A DNA stretch of 38,773 nucleotides. It comes from a virus. The stretch is from positions 1 to 38,773 of the IMG/VR virus record IMGVR_UViG_3300043425_000638, one strand, 5' to 3'. A model generated the notes under the pieces. That model was not told the DNA's origin and did no database searches. It saw nothing but the letters and a program-made list of their open reading frames with translations. Position 1 is the stretch's first letter; each line of letters starts with the position of its first letter. Made by a program: the position numbers and the translations under genes. Positions 15,290 to 22,600 of the stretch are shown here, piece after piece.

Positions 15290-15574
15290 TTATTTTTTTT
15301 TACTCAACACCTCACTATATCTGTTTTGGTAGGCATTCTCTTCAGCGACAGAACTAAGGTAAGTAAAGGCTTCCCAAAGGTTCGCTTGTTCTGCCGAATG
15401 TAAAGGAGTAAGGTCAGGTCTGTTAAATATTCCGCTTTCTGCCAATTGCTTAATCGTTAAATACCAACCGAATCGTTCTGTAAGGACTCCAACTCCTGCT
15501 TTAACTTCGTCAAAAGTTGGTTGTTTGTAGAGATTAACGAACTTATTTGCGATTTCTCGATTTGTTTCAGCAAA
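15290..15574 (-). CDS. -1 frame extension of the tail assembly chaperone
   Basis: This frame has no credible start of its own but continues protein-like after the T-run: AETNREIANKFVNLYKQ, then FGWYLTIKQLAESGIFN and a helical end. Entering it by a -1 slip at the nine-T run joins it to the upstream frame as a protein of about 317 residues. The arrangement matches the G-T extension of lambda-like tail chaperones, where a small fraction of ribosomes makes the longer form that helps load the tape measure protein. An indel in the A9 run is the rival explanation. Confidence 0.6.
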   Translation of the reverse strand, partial: FAETNREIANKFVNLYKQPTFDEVKAGVGVLTERFGWYLTIKQLAESGIFNRPDLTPLHSAEQANLWEAFTYLSSVAEENAYQNRYSEVLSKKK

Positions 15575-16242
15575 AAAAAACACACCCTCCATACATCCAA
15601 CATATTCCACTCTAAGAAATCCTTCTCTCTTTTGAGTAATCTTTCGTGATACTGTTCGCCTTTCTTTCTCACCAGGACACACATCACTTTAGGCATAGCA
15701 AACCAGTTACCTGCTTCCATACTTTGCATCTGTGCTATAAACTGTGCTGTCTCTGCAAATTCAATCACTGTGCTATCCTTCATAAATTGTGTAGGTAAGT
15801 ACCACACCTCTCCATTGCGTTCTATGATGTGATCGTATTCCACTTCAGGTAAGTTGTTGAATATCTTAATGACTGTATTGTACAACCATTCTAAGGCTTT
15901 CACTTGCATACCTTCACCACCGTCTTTCCCTAAGATATACTCTTCTGTCAATCCTGAAAAGTAAGATACCACCCTTGCGTAATATGGATAGATGTGTTGT
16001 GACTTTACAAGGTCCGTAATGCTATCCAGTTTTACTTCCAGTTCTGCCACCTTCTCTTTGTACTCTTTACTTTCCTTCTTTACTTCATCAATCTGTTGTA
16101 ATATGACATCAATGTCTTTCAACACTTGTGGTTTGGTAGGCTCAATCAAAGAAAGAAAGTCCAAATACTTTTTAAGCGTTATATCTTTCAGTTCGATAGG
16201 ATATTCAAATTTATCCTTATTACTCGTTGATAGTGTTATCAT
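15457..16242 (-). CDS. Tail assembly chaperone, zero-frame product
   Basis: A 261-aa protein. It starts MITLSTSNKDKFEYPIELKDITLKK, then has a helix pair with a K/E-rich coiled coil (about residues 40-75), a segment AETAQFIAQMQSMEAGNWFAMPKVMCVLVRKKGEQY, and WRVCFFLLKQIEKS where the T-run lies. Tail chaperones of Bacteroidetes phages show the same 'gnw..mPk...v....g' and 'FFLLk' order in my recollection. I chose ATG 16242 over 16287 because it leaves a 23-base, not 68-base, overlap with the gene upstream. Acts in the cytoplasm during tail assembly. Confidence 0.6.
   Translation of the reverse strand: MITLSTSNKDKFEYPIELKDITLKKYLDFLSLIEPTKPQVLKDIDVILQQIDEVKKESKEYKEKVAELEVKLDSITDLVKSQHIYPYYARVVSYFSGLTEEYILGKDGGEGMQVKALEWLYNTVIKIFNNLPEVEYDHIIERNGEVWYLPTQFMKDSTVIEFAETAQFIAQMQSMEAGNWFAMPKVMCVLVRKKGEQYHERLLKREKDFLEWNMLDVWRVCFFLLKQIEKSQISSLISTNNQLLTKLKQELESLQNDSVGI
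15572..15580 (-). promoter_or_regulatory. Slippery T9 run, candidate -1 ribosomal frameshift site
   Basis: Minus strand reads GTG TGT TTT TTT TTG in the upstream frame. TTT TTT in the decoding sites re-pairs perfectly after a one-base backward slip, and the -1 frame then reads TTT GCT GAA. The zero frame continues 38 more codons to its stop at 15457, so both products are substantial. Confidence 0.6.
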
Positions 16243-16534
16243 TCTTTCTGCTTTTACGAACTGTTTTCTCCACCTCTTGTTCAACACTTTGCTCTCTCAT
16301 CTTTTTGGCATCCATTAAAGAGATTCTATTCTCTTTCTCGATAACATCTTTAGGTTTGTTGCTACCTTCTAAGATACCTGCATTGTTCATTGTTTGTGGT
16401 GCAAATCTGTTGCCGTGTTTTCTTGCGTTTAGATACTTTTGTATCTGTGCAGAAAGTGAACGTGAATTGTAGTCAGGATACTTTGTAAGCATACCGATTG
16501 CATCTGTCAAAATTTTACTGTCCTCTGGATTCAT
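16220..16534 (-). CDS. Hypothetical protein, 104 aa, between terminase and tail chaperone
   Basis: Polar and basic with no membrane segment. N-terminal helix (SKILTDAIGMLTKYPDY), a basic middle (KYLNARKHGNRFAPQTMNN) and a long charged helix at the C-terminus (DAKKMREQSVEQEVEKTVRKSRK). Function unknown. Overlaps the gene on either side by about 20 bases. Confidence 0.65.
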   Translation of the reverse strand: MNPEDSKILTDAIGMLTKYPDYNSRSLSAQIQKYLNARKHGNRFAPQTMNNAGILEGSNKPKDVIEKENRISLMDAKKMREQSVEQEVEKTVRKSRKNDNTINE

Positions 16535-16799
16535 CTTCTTGTATTTTATTGTTATTTAATTCGGCCGTTGTTTTTCTCAATCCTAACAACCCTGCACCGA
16601 TACCAACAAAGATAATACTTTGTGTGATAATATCAATGTCTTTGTTTATGAATACTTTATCTAAGCATCCAATGAGAAAGCATAAAGTTCCAATTGTGCA
16701 TACCAATACACCCATTGTCCCTGAAGCACTTGTCTTGCCATCACTATTGGATGTCATTTGTGCAAAACTAAACTTGTTTAGATTTAATATTGTCTTCAT
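16515..16799 (-). CDS. Small membrane protein with two helices, 94 aa
   Basis: Residues 29-47 (MGVLVCTIGTLCFLIGCLD) and 59-75 (IIFVGIGAGLLGLRKTT) are hydrophobic and separated by a short charged loop, so an inner-membrane hairpin is expected. The N-terminus KFSFAQMTSNSDGKTSASGT is polar. I recall similar small two-helix proteins in Bacteroidetes phages near terminase genes, with no assigned function. A holin is possible but the lysis-type genes lie further upstream. Confidence 0.7.
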   Translation of the reverse strand: MKTILNLNKFSFAQMTSNSDGKTSASGTMGVLVCTIGTLCFLIGCLDKVFINKDIDIITQSIIFVGIGAGLLGLRKTTAELNNNKIQEDESRGQ

Positions 16800-16920
16800 A
16801 ATGTTTGAATAATCTTTGGAAGGCTAACGATACGATATGTTTTCCAGGTCCTCGTAAGGATTTACCCTCCTTGTGTTCATAATATTCTTTTAAAATCTGT
16901 ATTGCTTTATGTATGTCCAT
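16768..16920 (-). CDS. Hypothetical protein, 50 aa
   Basis: ATG at 16920 opens 50 codons ending at TAG 16768-16770: MDIHKAIQILKEYYEHK, then EGKSLRGPGKHIVSLAFQRL and a basic end. The segment RGPGKHIVSLAFQRLF is compact and looks coded. It fills the gap between the large terminase (10 bases upstream) and the 94-aa gene, which it overlaps by 32 bases. Function unknown. Confidence 0.6.
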   Translation of the reverse strand: MDIHKAIQILKEYYEHKEGKSLRGPGKHIVSLAFQRLFKHYEDNIKSKQV

Positions 16921-16929
16921 ATTGTTGTA

Positions 16930-19329
16930 TTATCCAAATGCTAAAACACCCTTTTCCCCATCGACCAAATCTCTCACTACATATCTAAGAGCATCCATAC
17001 TGTGATCATCTATCTCTACCACTTCATTGGAGAAATTCCCATCTTTATCCTCTTTGTAACGATAAGAGCCTATCTCTCTAATCACATTGTGAGAATTTCG
17101 TGTAATATACAATTCAAATTCTAATATTTTAAGGATTCCGTAATAAATAGAATTGGGACCTTTTGTACTTGGCTTAACATTAAATATCTTACGCAGTTCT
17201 GCTATTATCTCTGGCCGTGCATTGTCAGCAATTATGCGTGTATTTTTAGAAACATTCAATCGTATCATTTCGGATTTAATCGTCTCACTTGTCAGATTGG
17301 ATTTGTACAGCATCTCGTTTACGTATAACTTCTTATTGGCCTTGTCCATTTTAACGTATAGTAAGACAGTCGGATCGTTATATCCAAAGTCCATTCCGTA
17401 GCCATCCAATCCTTTCACCTGGTTAAAGTCTTCCAGTGATATGCTGTTCCATTTAGAGAAGACTAATCCACCTTCAAATGGTTTTGGGTCTTGTTGGTAT
17501 AGTGCTTGGAAGGCTCTCGGATTTGCCACCTTAATCTCCATTAATCGCTTTAACGAATGCTTACTCTCCCATAGTGCTTCTCCTGGTTCCCTCACATCGT
17601 GTATACTTGTCGCTCCCTCACATATAGCAGGAAGTGATAAGATTGTCCAGGACTTATCGTGATTCATTCGTGATAATATCCGACCGCTCAAGTCATCGAG
17701 ATTCCACCTGGTCTGTGTTACTATAATTTGTGAGTCATTATGTAACCTTGTCATAAACACTTGTGTGAACCAATCCCAAACCCTACTTCGATAGGTTATC
17801 GATTCTGCTTCGATAGCATCTTTAACTGGATCATCAATGATACCAATGTCGGCAGGAGTTCCAGTAAGTGAGCCACCAACACCAATGGACTTGTAAAACC
17901 CTCTGTGCTCTACTATTTCAAACATATCAGAGTTTCTCAAGTAACTACCTTTGGCAGATGTCCTTACATTAGATCCATTTAGTGTTGTCTCTGGGAAGAT
18001 TTGTTGATACAATTCATCGTCAATAATCCTTTGTACATCTCGATTGAATGATGTCGCCAAGTCAGAAGAGTAAGAGCAACCGATAATCTTTAGTTTGGGA
18101 TTGCGGCCCAATAGATAAGCAGGTAAACGCCTGGATGTAAGTTCACTGTTGTGAGTAGGGATAAGGTCATATCCTGCTAAATACATACTATCTTCAACTT
18201 GGATGCAATTGCCTTGTACGTATTCGTTTTCATCTATAATAGATTTGATAAATAGTTTGTACTTATCATTTCTATCCCCTCGTATTTTGTTATTTAGCCT
18301 ATCTTGTTTGCGTTGTAAATTAAATATGTGTTCTCCTTTATTTGGATTAAATCCTATCCTGCATTTTTTGCCAACCAATTTTCCATTAATAAAAGCATCA
18401 TAATATTTTATCCTGCATTTAATCCCTAAAGAACGTATTAAAACATATACATCTTTTACTAATTGATTGTCTTTTTGAGAGAATTCACAATTGCCTTCTT
18501 TGTCGACACATCCATCTGTATCCATTAATCCTCTAAGCAATTCTAATCTTTGCTCTTTTGAACTTAGAAGATAATCTATTGGAATATGTTTGTTTTTGTA
18601 TAAATTATTTGCCCTTAATTTAGTAGTCAATCCATCAATTAATACTCTGTAAATCCCTTTTTTAACTTCTCTTGCTTCTCCTAATTTACTAAAGTGTTCT
18701 ATATCTTCTTGGCCAACTGTTAAAACGCCTTGTCTGGAATGGCCATCTCCAAGCCAACAACCTAAAATGTAAGGTTCAATCTCAAGTTCTTTTTTTTCTG
18801 TATCTAAACAAGGCGAAACATCTATGTAAGGTAATCTTCTATGTTTTTTGTTGAATATATCTTTTGTCTCGCATATTAATTCTCTCCTTCCTTTACGATC
18901 ATCATATTCAACTTTTATATTCCAAAGATGTTCATTCGCACATTTAATGGTTTTACCATCTTGAAATGTCATATTAACTACTTTCCATTTATATGATCCA
19001 GAATTAGCAATAACCTTCTTTGGTTTCCCATCTTGACCATATACAAAGTCACCAGGTATTAAGTCACCGTGATTAACCCATCCTTTTGTTGTAAGGATAG
19101 GAGTATCTATTGGCAAAAGTTTTCCGTGCTGTGGTGGCATAAACACCATTAACTTCTTTATCTTACCTTCTGCGAATTGCTGAAGATAGTCCATAAGAAG
19201 ATCGTGGTGCCAGTTGATTTCGTAGTCAGGCTTTGTGTATTGAACAAAGTCCCTGAAGTCATCACTCGCTAATTTCGCCTTTATTTCTTGTTGCTTTTGT
19301 AATAAGAGCATCCATTGCTCTGAGTTCAT
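16930..19329 (-). CDS. Large terminase subunit (ATPase and nuclease) with an in-frame intein
   Basis: A 799-residue frame in which residues 71-394 are an intein, leaving a 475-residue terminase, the usual size. The extein Walker A is MPPQHGK-S, split between K70 and S395. Walker B is IGIIDDP (D499, D500), and the coupling motif TQTRW follows near 538-542. The RNase H-like nuclease has D647 (GMDFGYND), D702 (IIADNARPE) and D775/D780 (DHSMDAL). The enzyme pumps DNA into the capsid and cuts it; the intein must splice out to restore ATP binding. It overlaps the small subunit gene by 68 bases. Confidence 0.93.
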   Translation of the reverse strand: MNSEQWMLLLQKQQEIKAKLASDDFRDFVQYTKPDYEINWHHDLLMDYLQQFAEGKIKKLMVFMPPQHGKLLPIDTPILTTKGWVNHGDLIPGDFVYGQDGKPKKVIANSGSYKWKVVNMTFQDGKTIKCANEHLWNIKVEYDDRKGRRELICETKDIFNKKHRRLPYIDVSPCLDTEKKELEIEPYILGCWLGDGHSRQGVLTVGQEDIEHFSKLGEAREVKKGIYRVLIDGLTTKLRANNLYKNKHIPIDYLLSSKEQRLELLRGLMDTDGCVDKEGNCEFSQKDNQLVKDVYVLIRSLGIKCRIKYYDAFINGKLVGKKCRIGFNPNKGEHIFNLQRKQDRLNNKIRGDRNDKYKLFIKSIIDENEYVQGNCIQVEDSMYLAGYDLIPTHNSELTSRRLPAYLLGRNPKLKIIGCSYSSDLATSFNRDVQRIIDDELYQQIFPETTLNGSNVRTSAKGSYLRNSDMFEIVEHRGFYKSIGVGGSLTGTPADIGIIDDPVKDAIEAESITYRSRVWDWFTQVFMTRLHNDSQIIVTQTRWNLDDLSGRILSRMNHDKSWTILSLPAICEGATSIHDVREPGEALWESKHSLKRLMEIKVANPRAFQALYQQDPKPFEGGLVFSKWNSISLEDFNQVKGLDGYGMDFGYNDPTVLLYVKMDKANKKLYVNEMLYKSNLTSETIKSEMIRLNVSKNTRIIADNARPEIIAELRKIFNVKPSTKGPNSIYYGILKILEFELYITRNSHNVIREIGSYRYKEDKDGNFSNEVVEIDDHSMDALRYVVRDLVDGEKGVLAFG
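18148..19119 (-). mobile_element. Class 3-like intein with LAGLIDADG homing endonuclease, in the terminase Walker A
   Basis: Codes 324 residues (L71 to N394 of the precursor). Block A is LPIDTPILTTKGW but the first residue is Leu, not Cys, Ser or Ala. Block B is CANEHLWNI, with W136 two residues after the block B histidine. Block F is GNCIQVEDSMYL with C375, and the end is LIPTHN followed by Ser, with T392. W, C and T at these places with no N-terminal nucleophile is the signature of class 3 inteins. The endonuclease part has ILGCWLGDGH (about 188-197) and LLRGLMDTDGCVDKEG (about 264-279), both LAGLIDADG helices with their acidic residues, so homing may be active. Confidence 0.9.
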
Positions 19330-19690
19330 CCTTGCTTAATTTATTGATGTCTATGTTCATTTTAACAGCAGGTTCGTCATTGTCTCCAGAGACCTTTTGG
19401 TATTGTGTTCCTAACCTTTTCAGTTCGTCCTCTGTTGCGTGTAACTTGTACCACATAGCAATCAATGCAGGATTATCGCTCTCTGACATTTTACTCTTTA
19501 GTTTCACTTTTTGCTTTACTACTTCACTCCATAGGGCTTCCAATATTTCAGCCTCTTTGTTGTATTCAGCATTGTAAAACTGTGACTTTCGTATAGGAAT
19601 ATGTTGTATCAATTCCTCCAGTGTTAAGATGTGATTGTCTTTGATTGCTTTTACTGCATATTCAATAAGCCATTCTCTATCGTATGTCAT
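19262..19690 (-). CDS. Probable small terminase subunit
   Basis: A 142-aa protein directly upstream of, and overlapping, the large subunit gene. The N-terminal part (YDREWLIEYAVKAIKDNHILTLEELIQHIPIRKSQFYNAEYNKE) reads as a helix-turn-helix DNA-binding domain. A central helix with LKSKMSESDNPALIAMWYKLHATEDE and a polar C-terminal tail for motor contact follow. The 'NPALIAMWYKL' segment is typical for small terminases of Bacteroidetes phages as I remember them. It would recognise the packaging start in concatemeric DNA. Confidence 0.75.
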   Translation of the reverse strand: MTYDREWLIEYAVKAIKDNHILTLEELIQHIPIRKSQFYNAEYNKEAEILEALWSEVVKQKVKLKSKMSESDNPALIAMWYKLHATEDELKRLGTQYQKVSGDNDEPAVKMNIDINKLSKDELRAMDALITKATRNKGEISE

Positions 19691-19877
19691 TGTCTTTGTT
19701 TTTATCAGTGTTCATAATTGATTCGTACCCATCGAGCATATGATTACTAAACTGCACTTGACAGATAGCCATTCTTTGCTGTACATCTGTATACTCTGCT
19801 GTCATTATTTCATCGGACATACATCTCTCAATAAAGTCTTTCTTTTTTTCTGTTGGTCTGGGTGTTGGTATAGGCAT
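19677..19877 (-). CDS. Small conserved phage protein, MPIPTPRP type, 66 aa
   Basis: Starts MPIPTPRPTEKKKDFIERC and has MSDEIMTAEYTDVQQRMAICQVQF, a short pattern (P.P......F..RCM.de.m..ey.d..QR.A.C) common to small phage proteins found next to terminase or prohead protease genes. Its biochemical role is not known to me. Two conserved cysteines are visible. Overlaps the small terminase gene by 14 bases. Confidence 0.75.
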   Translation of the reverse strand: MPIPTPRPTEKKKDFIERCMSDEIMTAEYTDVQQRMAICQVQFSNHMLDGYESIMNTDKNKDNDIR

Positions 19878-19880
19878 AGT

Positions 19881-20345
19881 TTATGGATTTAATATTATCA
19901 GTATCATTGTTGTTGCTATGGCAGTGGAACCGATCCCTAAGAATGCCAATCCCTTCCATAGACTTTTCCTTTTCTTTTCCTTTTCTAAGGATTGTCGCAC
20001 CTGGTTGTTTATGATTTCTGCCCTTCTATATGAATCAATCAAATTGTTAGTCTCGCTCACCTCTATCTCATAGGCTTTTATAGCATCTGTTTGCTTTGTG
20101 ATTGTCTCATTTAGCAGAATAGTGTGATTGTTTAGCATACCAATTATCTCTTTGCTATCGTCTAATTTACGTTTAACGTATTCAAGGGTATCGAATTTAC
20201 TCAATACCCATTGTGCATACTGTCGATTCATTACAAAGAACGTATCAGTATTTATTATTTGTTGCCTTATCTCTCTATTTTGCCCTAAGAGCATCGAGTA
20301 TAGATGAAGTGCTACTATCACCCCAGTTAGAATATATCTTTTCAT
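19881..20345 (-). CDS. Membrane-anchored coiled-coil protein, lysis candidate B, 154 aa
   Basis: N-terminal signal-like stretch MKRYILTGVIVALHLYSMLLG, a long polar coiled coil (about residues 24-125) and a C-terminal membrane helix (LAFLGIGSTAIATTMILIIL, about 133-152). The coiled coil would lie in the periplasm and the protein could span from inner membrane outward. It overlaps the gene at 20275-20622 by 71 bases. Such overlapping pairs of membrane coiled-coil proteins suggest a spanin-like pair that disrupts the outer membrane at lysis, but no lipobox is present, so the role stays open. Confidence 0.6.
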   Translation of the reverse strand: MKRYILTGVIVALHLYSMLLGQNREIRQQIINTDTFFVMNRQYAQWVLSKFDTLEYVKRKLDDSKEIIGMLNNHTILLNETITKQTDAIKAYEIEVSETNNLIDSYRRAEIINNQVRQSLEKEKKRKSLWKGLAFLGIGSTAIATTMILIILNP

Positions 20346-20622
20346 CTTTGTTTAATTTGGTTATTCGTTCTTTAATCTCTTTATCTGTTCTGCTTATTTC
20401 GGCTTTTAGGTTTTCAATAGACTTTATTACCTCTATACGCTCTTTTCTCACATCAATCAATACTTTGTATAGGCTGTCTCTGTATCTATCCTCATAGTCG
20501 AAATACTGCTTCATATTATCCTCCTTCCTATGCAATGAAGATACGAAAAATAACAGTAGGGAGTTGGCTATTATGATAACTAAAATTATCGTGAATGCTG
20601 TTTTGTAATCTGATCTCATCAT
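20275..20622 (-). CDS. i-spanin-like membrane protein, lysis candidate A, 115 aa
   Basis: A single N-terminal membrane helix (TAFTIILVIIIANSLLLFFVSS, about residues 8-29) followed by a charged coiled coil (about 33-95) and an end with SNWGDSSTSSILDALRAK. This is the layout of Rz-type inner-membrane spanins. It starts with an ATGA overlap to the upstream gene and shares 71 bases with the next one in another frame, as Rz/Rz1 genes often do. I treat the spanin call as likely but unproven. Confidence 0.6.
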   Translation of the reverse strand: MMRSDYKTAFTIILVIIIANSLLLFFVSSLHRKEDNMKQYFDYEDRYRDSLYKVLIDVRKERIEVIKSIENLKAEISRTDKEIKERITKLNKDEKIYSNWGDSSTSSILDALRAK

Positions 20623-20858
20623 TTTTCAATAGTTATTTCAAGTTCATCAATTTTATCTTTCATTTTTTTAAAGACATATTTGTTTACATCGTTTAGTCTA
20701 CAATCGTAAGAGAAGTCAACTGCTATTTTGCACAATGTTTTTATCAGGTCTTCGTATTGCTTCTCACTATTTACTTCTAAATGTACACCGTTATCCTTAT
20801 GACTGGCTATTACTTCCAGTGCCAGGTTGTAAATGTCTTTTGCTATGTCTTGCCTCAT
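20619..20858 (-). CDS. Hypothetical protein, 79 aa, in the lysis-type cluster
   Basis: Start chosen at MRQDIAKDIYNLALEVIASH, where ATG overlaps the upstream stop as ATGA; a longer frame to 20915 only reads through the end of the upstream gene. Soluble and helical with one cysteine pair region (TLCKIAVDFSYDCRLNDV). Function unknown. It lies between a two-helix membrane protein and the spanin-like pair. Confidence 0.65.
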   Translation of the reverse strand: MRQDIAKDIYNLALEVIASHKDNGVHLEVNSEKQYEDLIKTLCKIAVDFSYDCRLNDVNKYVFKKMKDKIDELEITIEK

Positions 20859-21073
20859 TGTTTGATTTTTGGATATTCTAAGAATAATGGCCAGAATAAT
20901 CCTGCTGCAAGACAAGGTAGTAAGGTAATCAAAGCATAAGCGAATAAGTGTTTATTCTTTACCCATCTTCTCCTATTGGCTAAGAATACTTTGATATTGT
21001 CTTTGAATACGATTACACCTGCTGCAATAGAAACGATAAGGTAAGCATACCAAATGGTTAGGATTATTGTCAT
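20855..21073 (-). CDS. Two-helix membrane protein, holin candidate, 72 aa
   Basis: Helix 1 is about MTIILTIWYAYLIVSIAAGVIVF and helix 2 about LFAYALITLLPCLAAGLFWPLF, separated by a basic loop (NRRRWVKNKH). Small size, two membrane segments with a positively charged loop, and the neighbouring spanin-like genes make a holin plausible. A start at 21115 adds 14 residues; both are possible. A second holin candidate lies at 28753-29079, so the assignment is tentative. Confidence 0.6.
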   Translation of the reverse strand: MTIILTIWYAYLIVSIAAGVIVFKDNIKVFLANRRRWVKNKHLFAYALITLLPCLAAGLFWPLFLEYPKIKQ

Positions 21074-21188
21074 AATATTAGAATCGATTATCAATTTTAG
21101 ATATACTTGTTTCATAATTTAATAATTTATTGTATTTTTGTTTCAGAAAAAGTTCTTTTGATAAAATGCAGTCTTATTAATTGATTCA

Positions 21189-21217
21189 CCCCACTTCCAT
21201 TTGGTTGTGGGGTTTTT
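21189..21217. terminator. Hairpin CCCCAC/GTGGGG after the 70-aa gene
   Basis: CCCCAC and GTGGGG pair around a 12-base loop, just behind the stop at 21220. The T-run (TTTTT) follows on the plus strand; on the minus strand the A-run precedes it. It may end early transcripts or block read-through from the opposite strand. The rest of 21116-21219 holds no gene. Confidence 0.5.
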
Positions 21218-21219
21218 CA

Positions 21220-21432
21220 TTACTTACTCTCAAGGAGAAATCTTGTACTCCCCTCATCTCTACCAGTTACTCTCACAAAGTCAACTTCCACTTTCGCAGA
21301 GTTTACAATTACTTGAGCCACATCGGCAATTGTTTTCGCTCTCTCTAATTCCATTGGATGTTCTGGGTCTTGCAGTGCTTCCAGTGTAGCGAATAAGTGA
21401 TTTCTTAAATCATCAATCTTGTTTCTCGGCAT
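21220..21432 (-). CDS. Small conserved phage protein, 70 aa
   Basis: A helical protein: IDDLRNHLFATLEALQDPE, then MELERAKTIADVAQVIVNSAKVEVDF and a short charged end. The ERAKxIxxVAQxIxxSAKxEVD segment is widely seen in small proteins encoded in phage early or late control regions; the exact role is not known to me. Last gene of the early unit, overlapping the HNH gene by 20 bases. Confidence 0.75.
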   Translation of the reverse strand: MPRNKIDDLRNHLFATLEALQDPEHPMELERAKTIADVAQVIVNSAKVEVDFVRVTGRDEGSTRFLLESK

Positions 21433-22030
21433 CTTGGATTCTTTTTTTAAGTTTTTTAATTAATCTATTTAAATCTCTTAGTATAGGATGATTGTGTAGT
21501 GAGTTCCTTAACATAATCTCTTCTTGTGTTGTAAGAAATAGGTTATCAATATCGCAGTTTAGTCTATTGCCATCTTTGAAAGTAACAACGTGCTTGGGAG
21601 GAATTGGTCCGTTGTGCTGTTCCCAAATGTATCTGCTTTTAGAAACCATTGGACCTCGTTCCGATACCTTTATGAAAAGTATTTTGTCTACCGGGCAAAT
21701 CCTTTCATATCCAATAGGCTTTGAATTGTATGGAATTTGTCCAGGCTTAAACATAGTATTCTTTACCCTCTCATAAACATCAGGAGGCATCTTTTTCCCT
21801 TTGTTGTGTGATACTTGACCTTTATTAAATTGGTTCTTTTTCTTACTCTCTTGTCTTCTCTGTAATACTTTTTCCCCTATTTTAAGATCATATTTTTTCA
21901 CTATCCTGGACACAGTACATACATTAATATTAAGCATATCGCTAATCTCGATAAACATATAATCATTAAGCAATTCCTTTACTTTAGTGATTAGTTCTAT
22001 TGTTACGATTACTGGTTTTTTCTTTGACAT
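21413..22030 (-). CDS. HNH endonuclease with N-terminal helix-turn-helix
   Basis: A 205-aa protein. Residues 1-60 look like a DNA-binding domain (IEISDMLNINVCTVSRIVKKYDL is a helix-turn-helix). A basic linker follows with NKGQVSHNKGKKMPPDVYE, typical of nuclease-associated repeats. The HNH_3-like core is SRYIWEQHNGPIPPKHVVTFKDGN, RLNCDIDNLFLTT: H, N and the conserved 'V.F.DGN' are seen. Such enzymes are often free-standing homing endonucleases or packaging cofactors. Its place inside the early operon suggests a selfish gene. Confidence 0.85.
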   Translation of the reverse strand: MSKKKPVIVTIELITKVKELLNDYMFIEISDMLNINVCTVSRIVKKYDLKIGEKVLQRRQESKKKNQFNKGQVSHNKGKKMPPDVYERVKNTMFKPGQIPYNSKPIGYERICPVDKILFIKVSERGPMVSKSRYIWEQHNGPIPPKHVVTFKDGNRLNCDIDNLFLTTQEEIMLRNSLHNHPILRDLNRLIKKLKKRIQDAEKQD

Positions 22031-22052
22031 ACTTTTTATAATAGTCCGATTC

Positions 22053-22310
22053 TTAAATCTCTACTTTCCAACAGTCCAAAATATTGAAGTACCCAGTCTT
22101 ACCCTTATATCCTTTTACATTGCAGGATGCTGTCACTTTCAATCCTTCGCTTACTGGATTCTTATCTACATTATCCTTATACAATTGTAGTGTGATAAAT
22201 GTCGGATAGTCTCCCTCTGTTTGGATTGTGAAGTTTCTCTTTTTGAATGTCTCAAAATGCTCTACTGGTTGTACATCAACGATTGTCCCAGTTACTGTGA
22301 ATTTACTCAT
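22053..22310 (-). CDS. DUF3127-like OB-fold protein, putative single-strand DNA binder
   Basis: An 85-aa protein: MSKFTVTGTIVDVQPVEHFETFKKRNFTIQTEGDYPTFITLQLYKDN, then GLKVTASCNVKGYKGKTGYFNILDCWKVEI. The order (GTI..., F.I.T.g.YP..i..., G..V..s.nv.g....g.f.i..cw.ve) is that of DUF3127, a Bacteroidetes OB-fold family. I infer single-strand DNA binding during replication and recombination; it is a common SSB substitute in phages of this group. It overlaps the XRE gene by four bases. Confidence 0.8.
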   Translation of the reverse strand: MSKFTVTGTIVDVQPVEHFETFKKRNFTIQTEGDYPTFITLQLYKDNVDKNPVSEGLKVTASCNVKGYKGKTGYFNILDCWKVEI

Positions 22311-22600
22311 TGTCTTACTGTTTTTAAAGTTTTAATAATAGTTACATCCTCTTTCGTTTCAAGGAATATCTTATCTGTGAATCCAAATATAAACGCTGGA
22401 TCAACATTGTATTTTTTGCAATAATTATAAAGGAATGACATAGAAGGAAGATTGGTTCTTGTATACTTCCCAACAATATGGGAGTATGTCCCCAGTTCAT
22501 TTGCTATTGTCGATTTACTTATCCTTTGGTTTTTCTTTAGTTCTTGGAATGATAGTGCGAATCTCTCGCAGATTATTGTTTCCTCTTGTTTAGCCTTCAT
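22307..22600 (-). CDS. XRE-family helix-turn-helix regulator
   Basis: A 97-aa protein with a Cro/C1-type domain at about residues 15-70: FQELKKNQRISKSTIANELGTYSHIVGKYTRTNLPSMSFLYNYCKKYNVDPAFIF. Helix 2 and 3 of the motif are STIANELG and SHIVGKYTR. It probably binds operators as a dimer and times expression of early or late genes. It sits in the middle of the replication operon, overlapping both neighbours, and there is no opposing repressor or integrase gene, so a lytic regulator is more likely than a lysogeny switch. Confidence 0.8.
   Translation of the reverse strand: MKAKQEETIICERFALSFQELKKNQRISKSTIANELGTYSHIVGKYTRTNLPSMSFLYNYCKKYNVDPAFIFGFTDKIFLETKEDVTIIKTLKTVRQ

Noticed and set aside
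15290-15682. Independent gene starting at 15682
   Set aside because: Its first part is an out-of-frame shadow of the chaperone; only the part after the T-run looks coded, so a -1 frameshift fits better.
16930-19329. Two separate genes or a frameshifted terminase
   Set aside because: The frame is continuous and the middle has intein blocks A, B, F, G and both LAGLIDADG motifs; extein parts join exactly at Walker A.
22307-22600. Lysogeny repressor
   Set aside because: An XRE domain alone, embedded in a one-strand early operon without integrase or divergent promoter, does not show a lysogeny switch.
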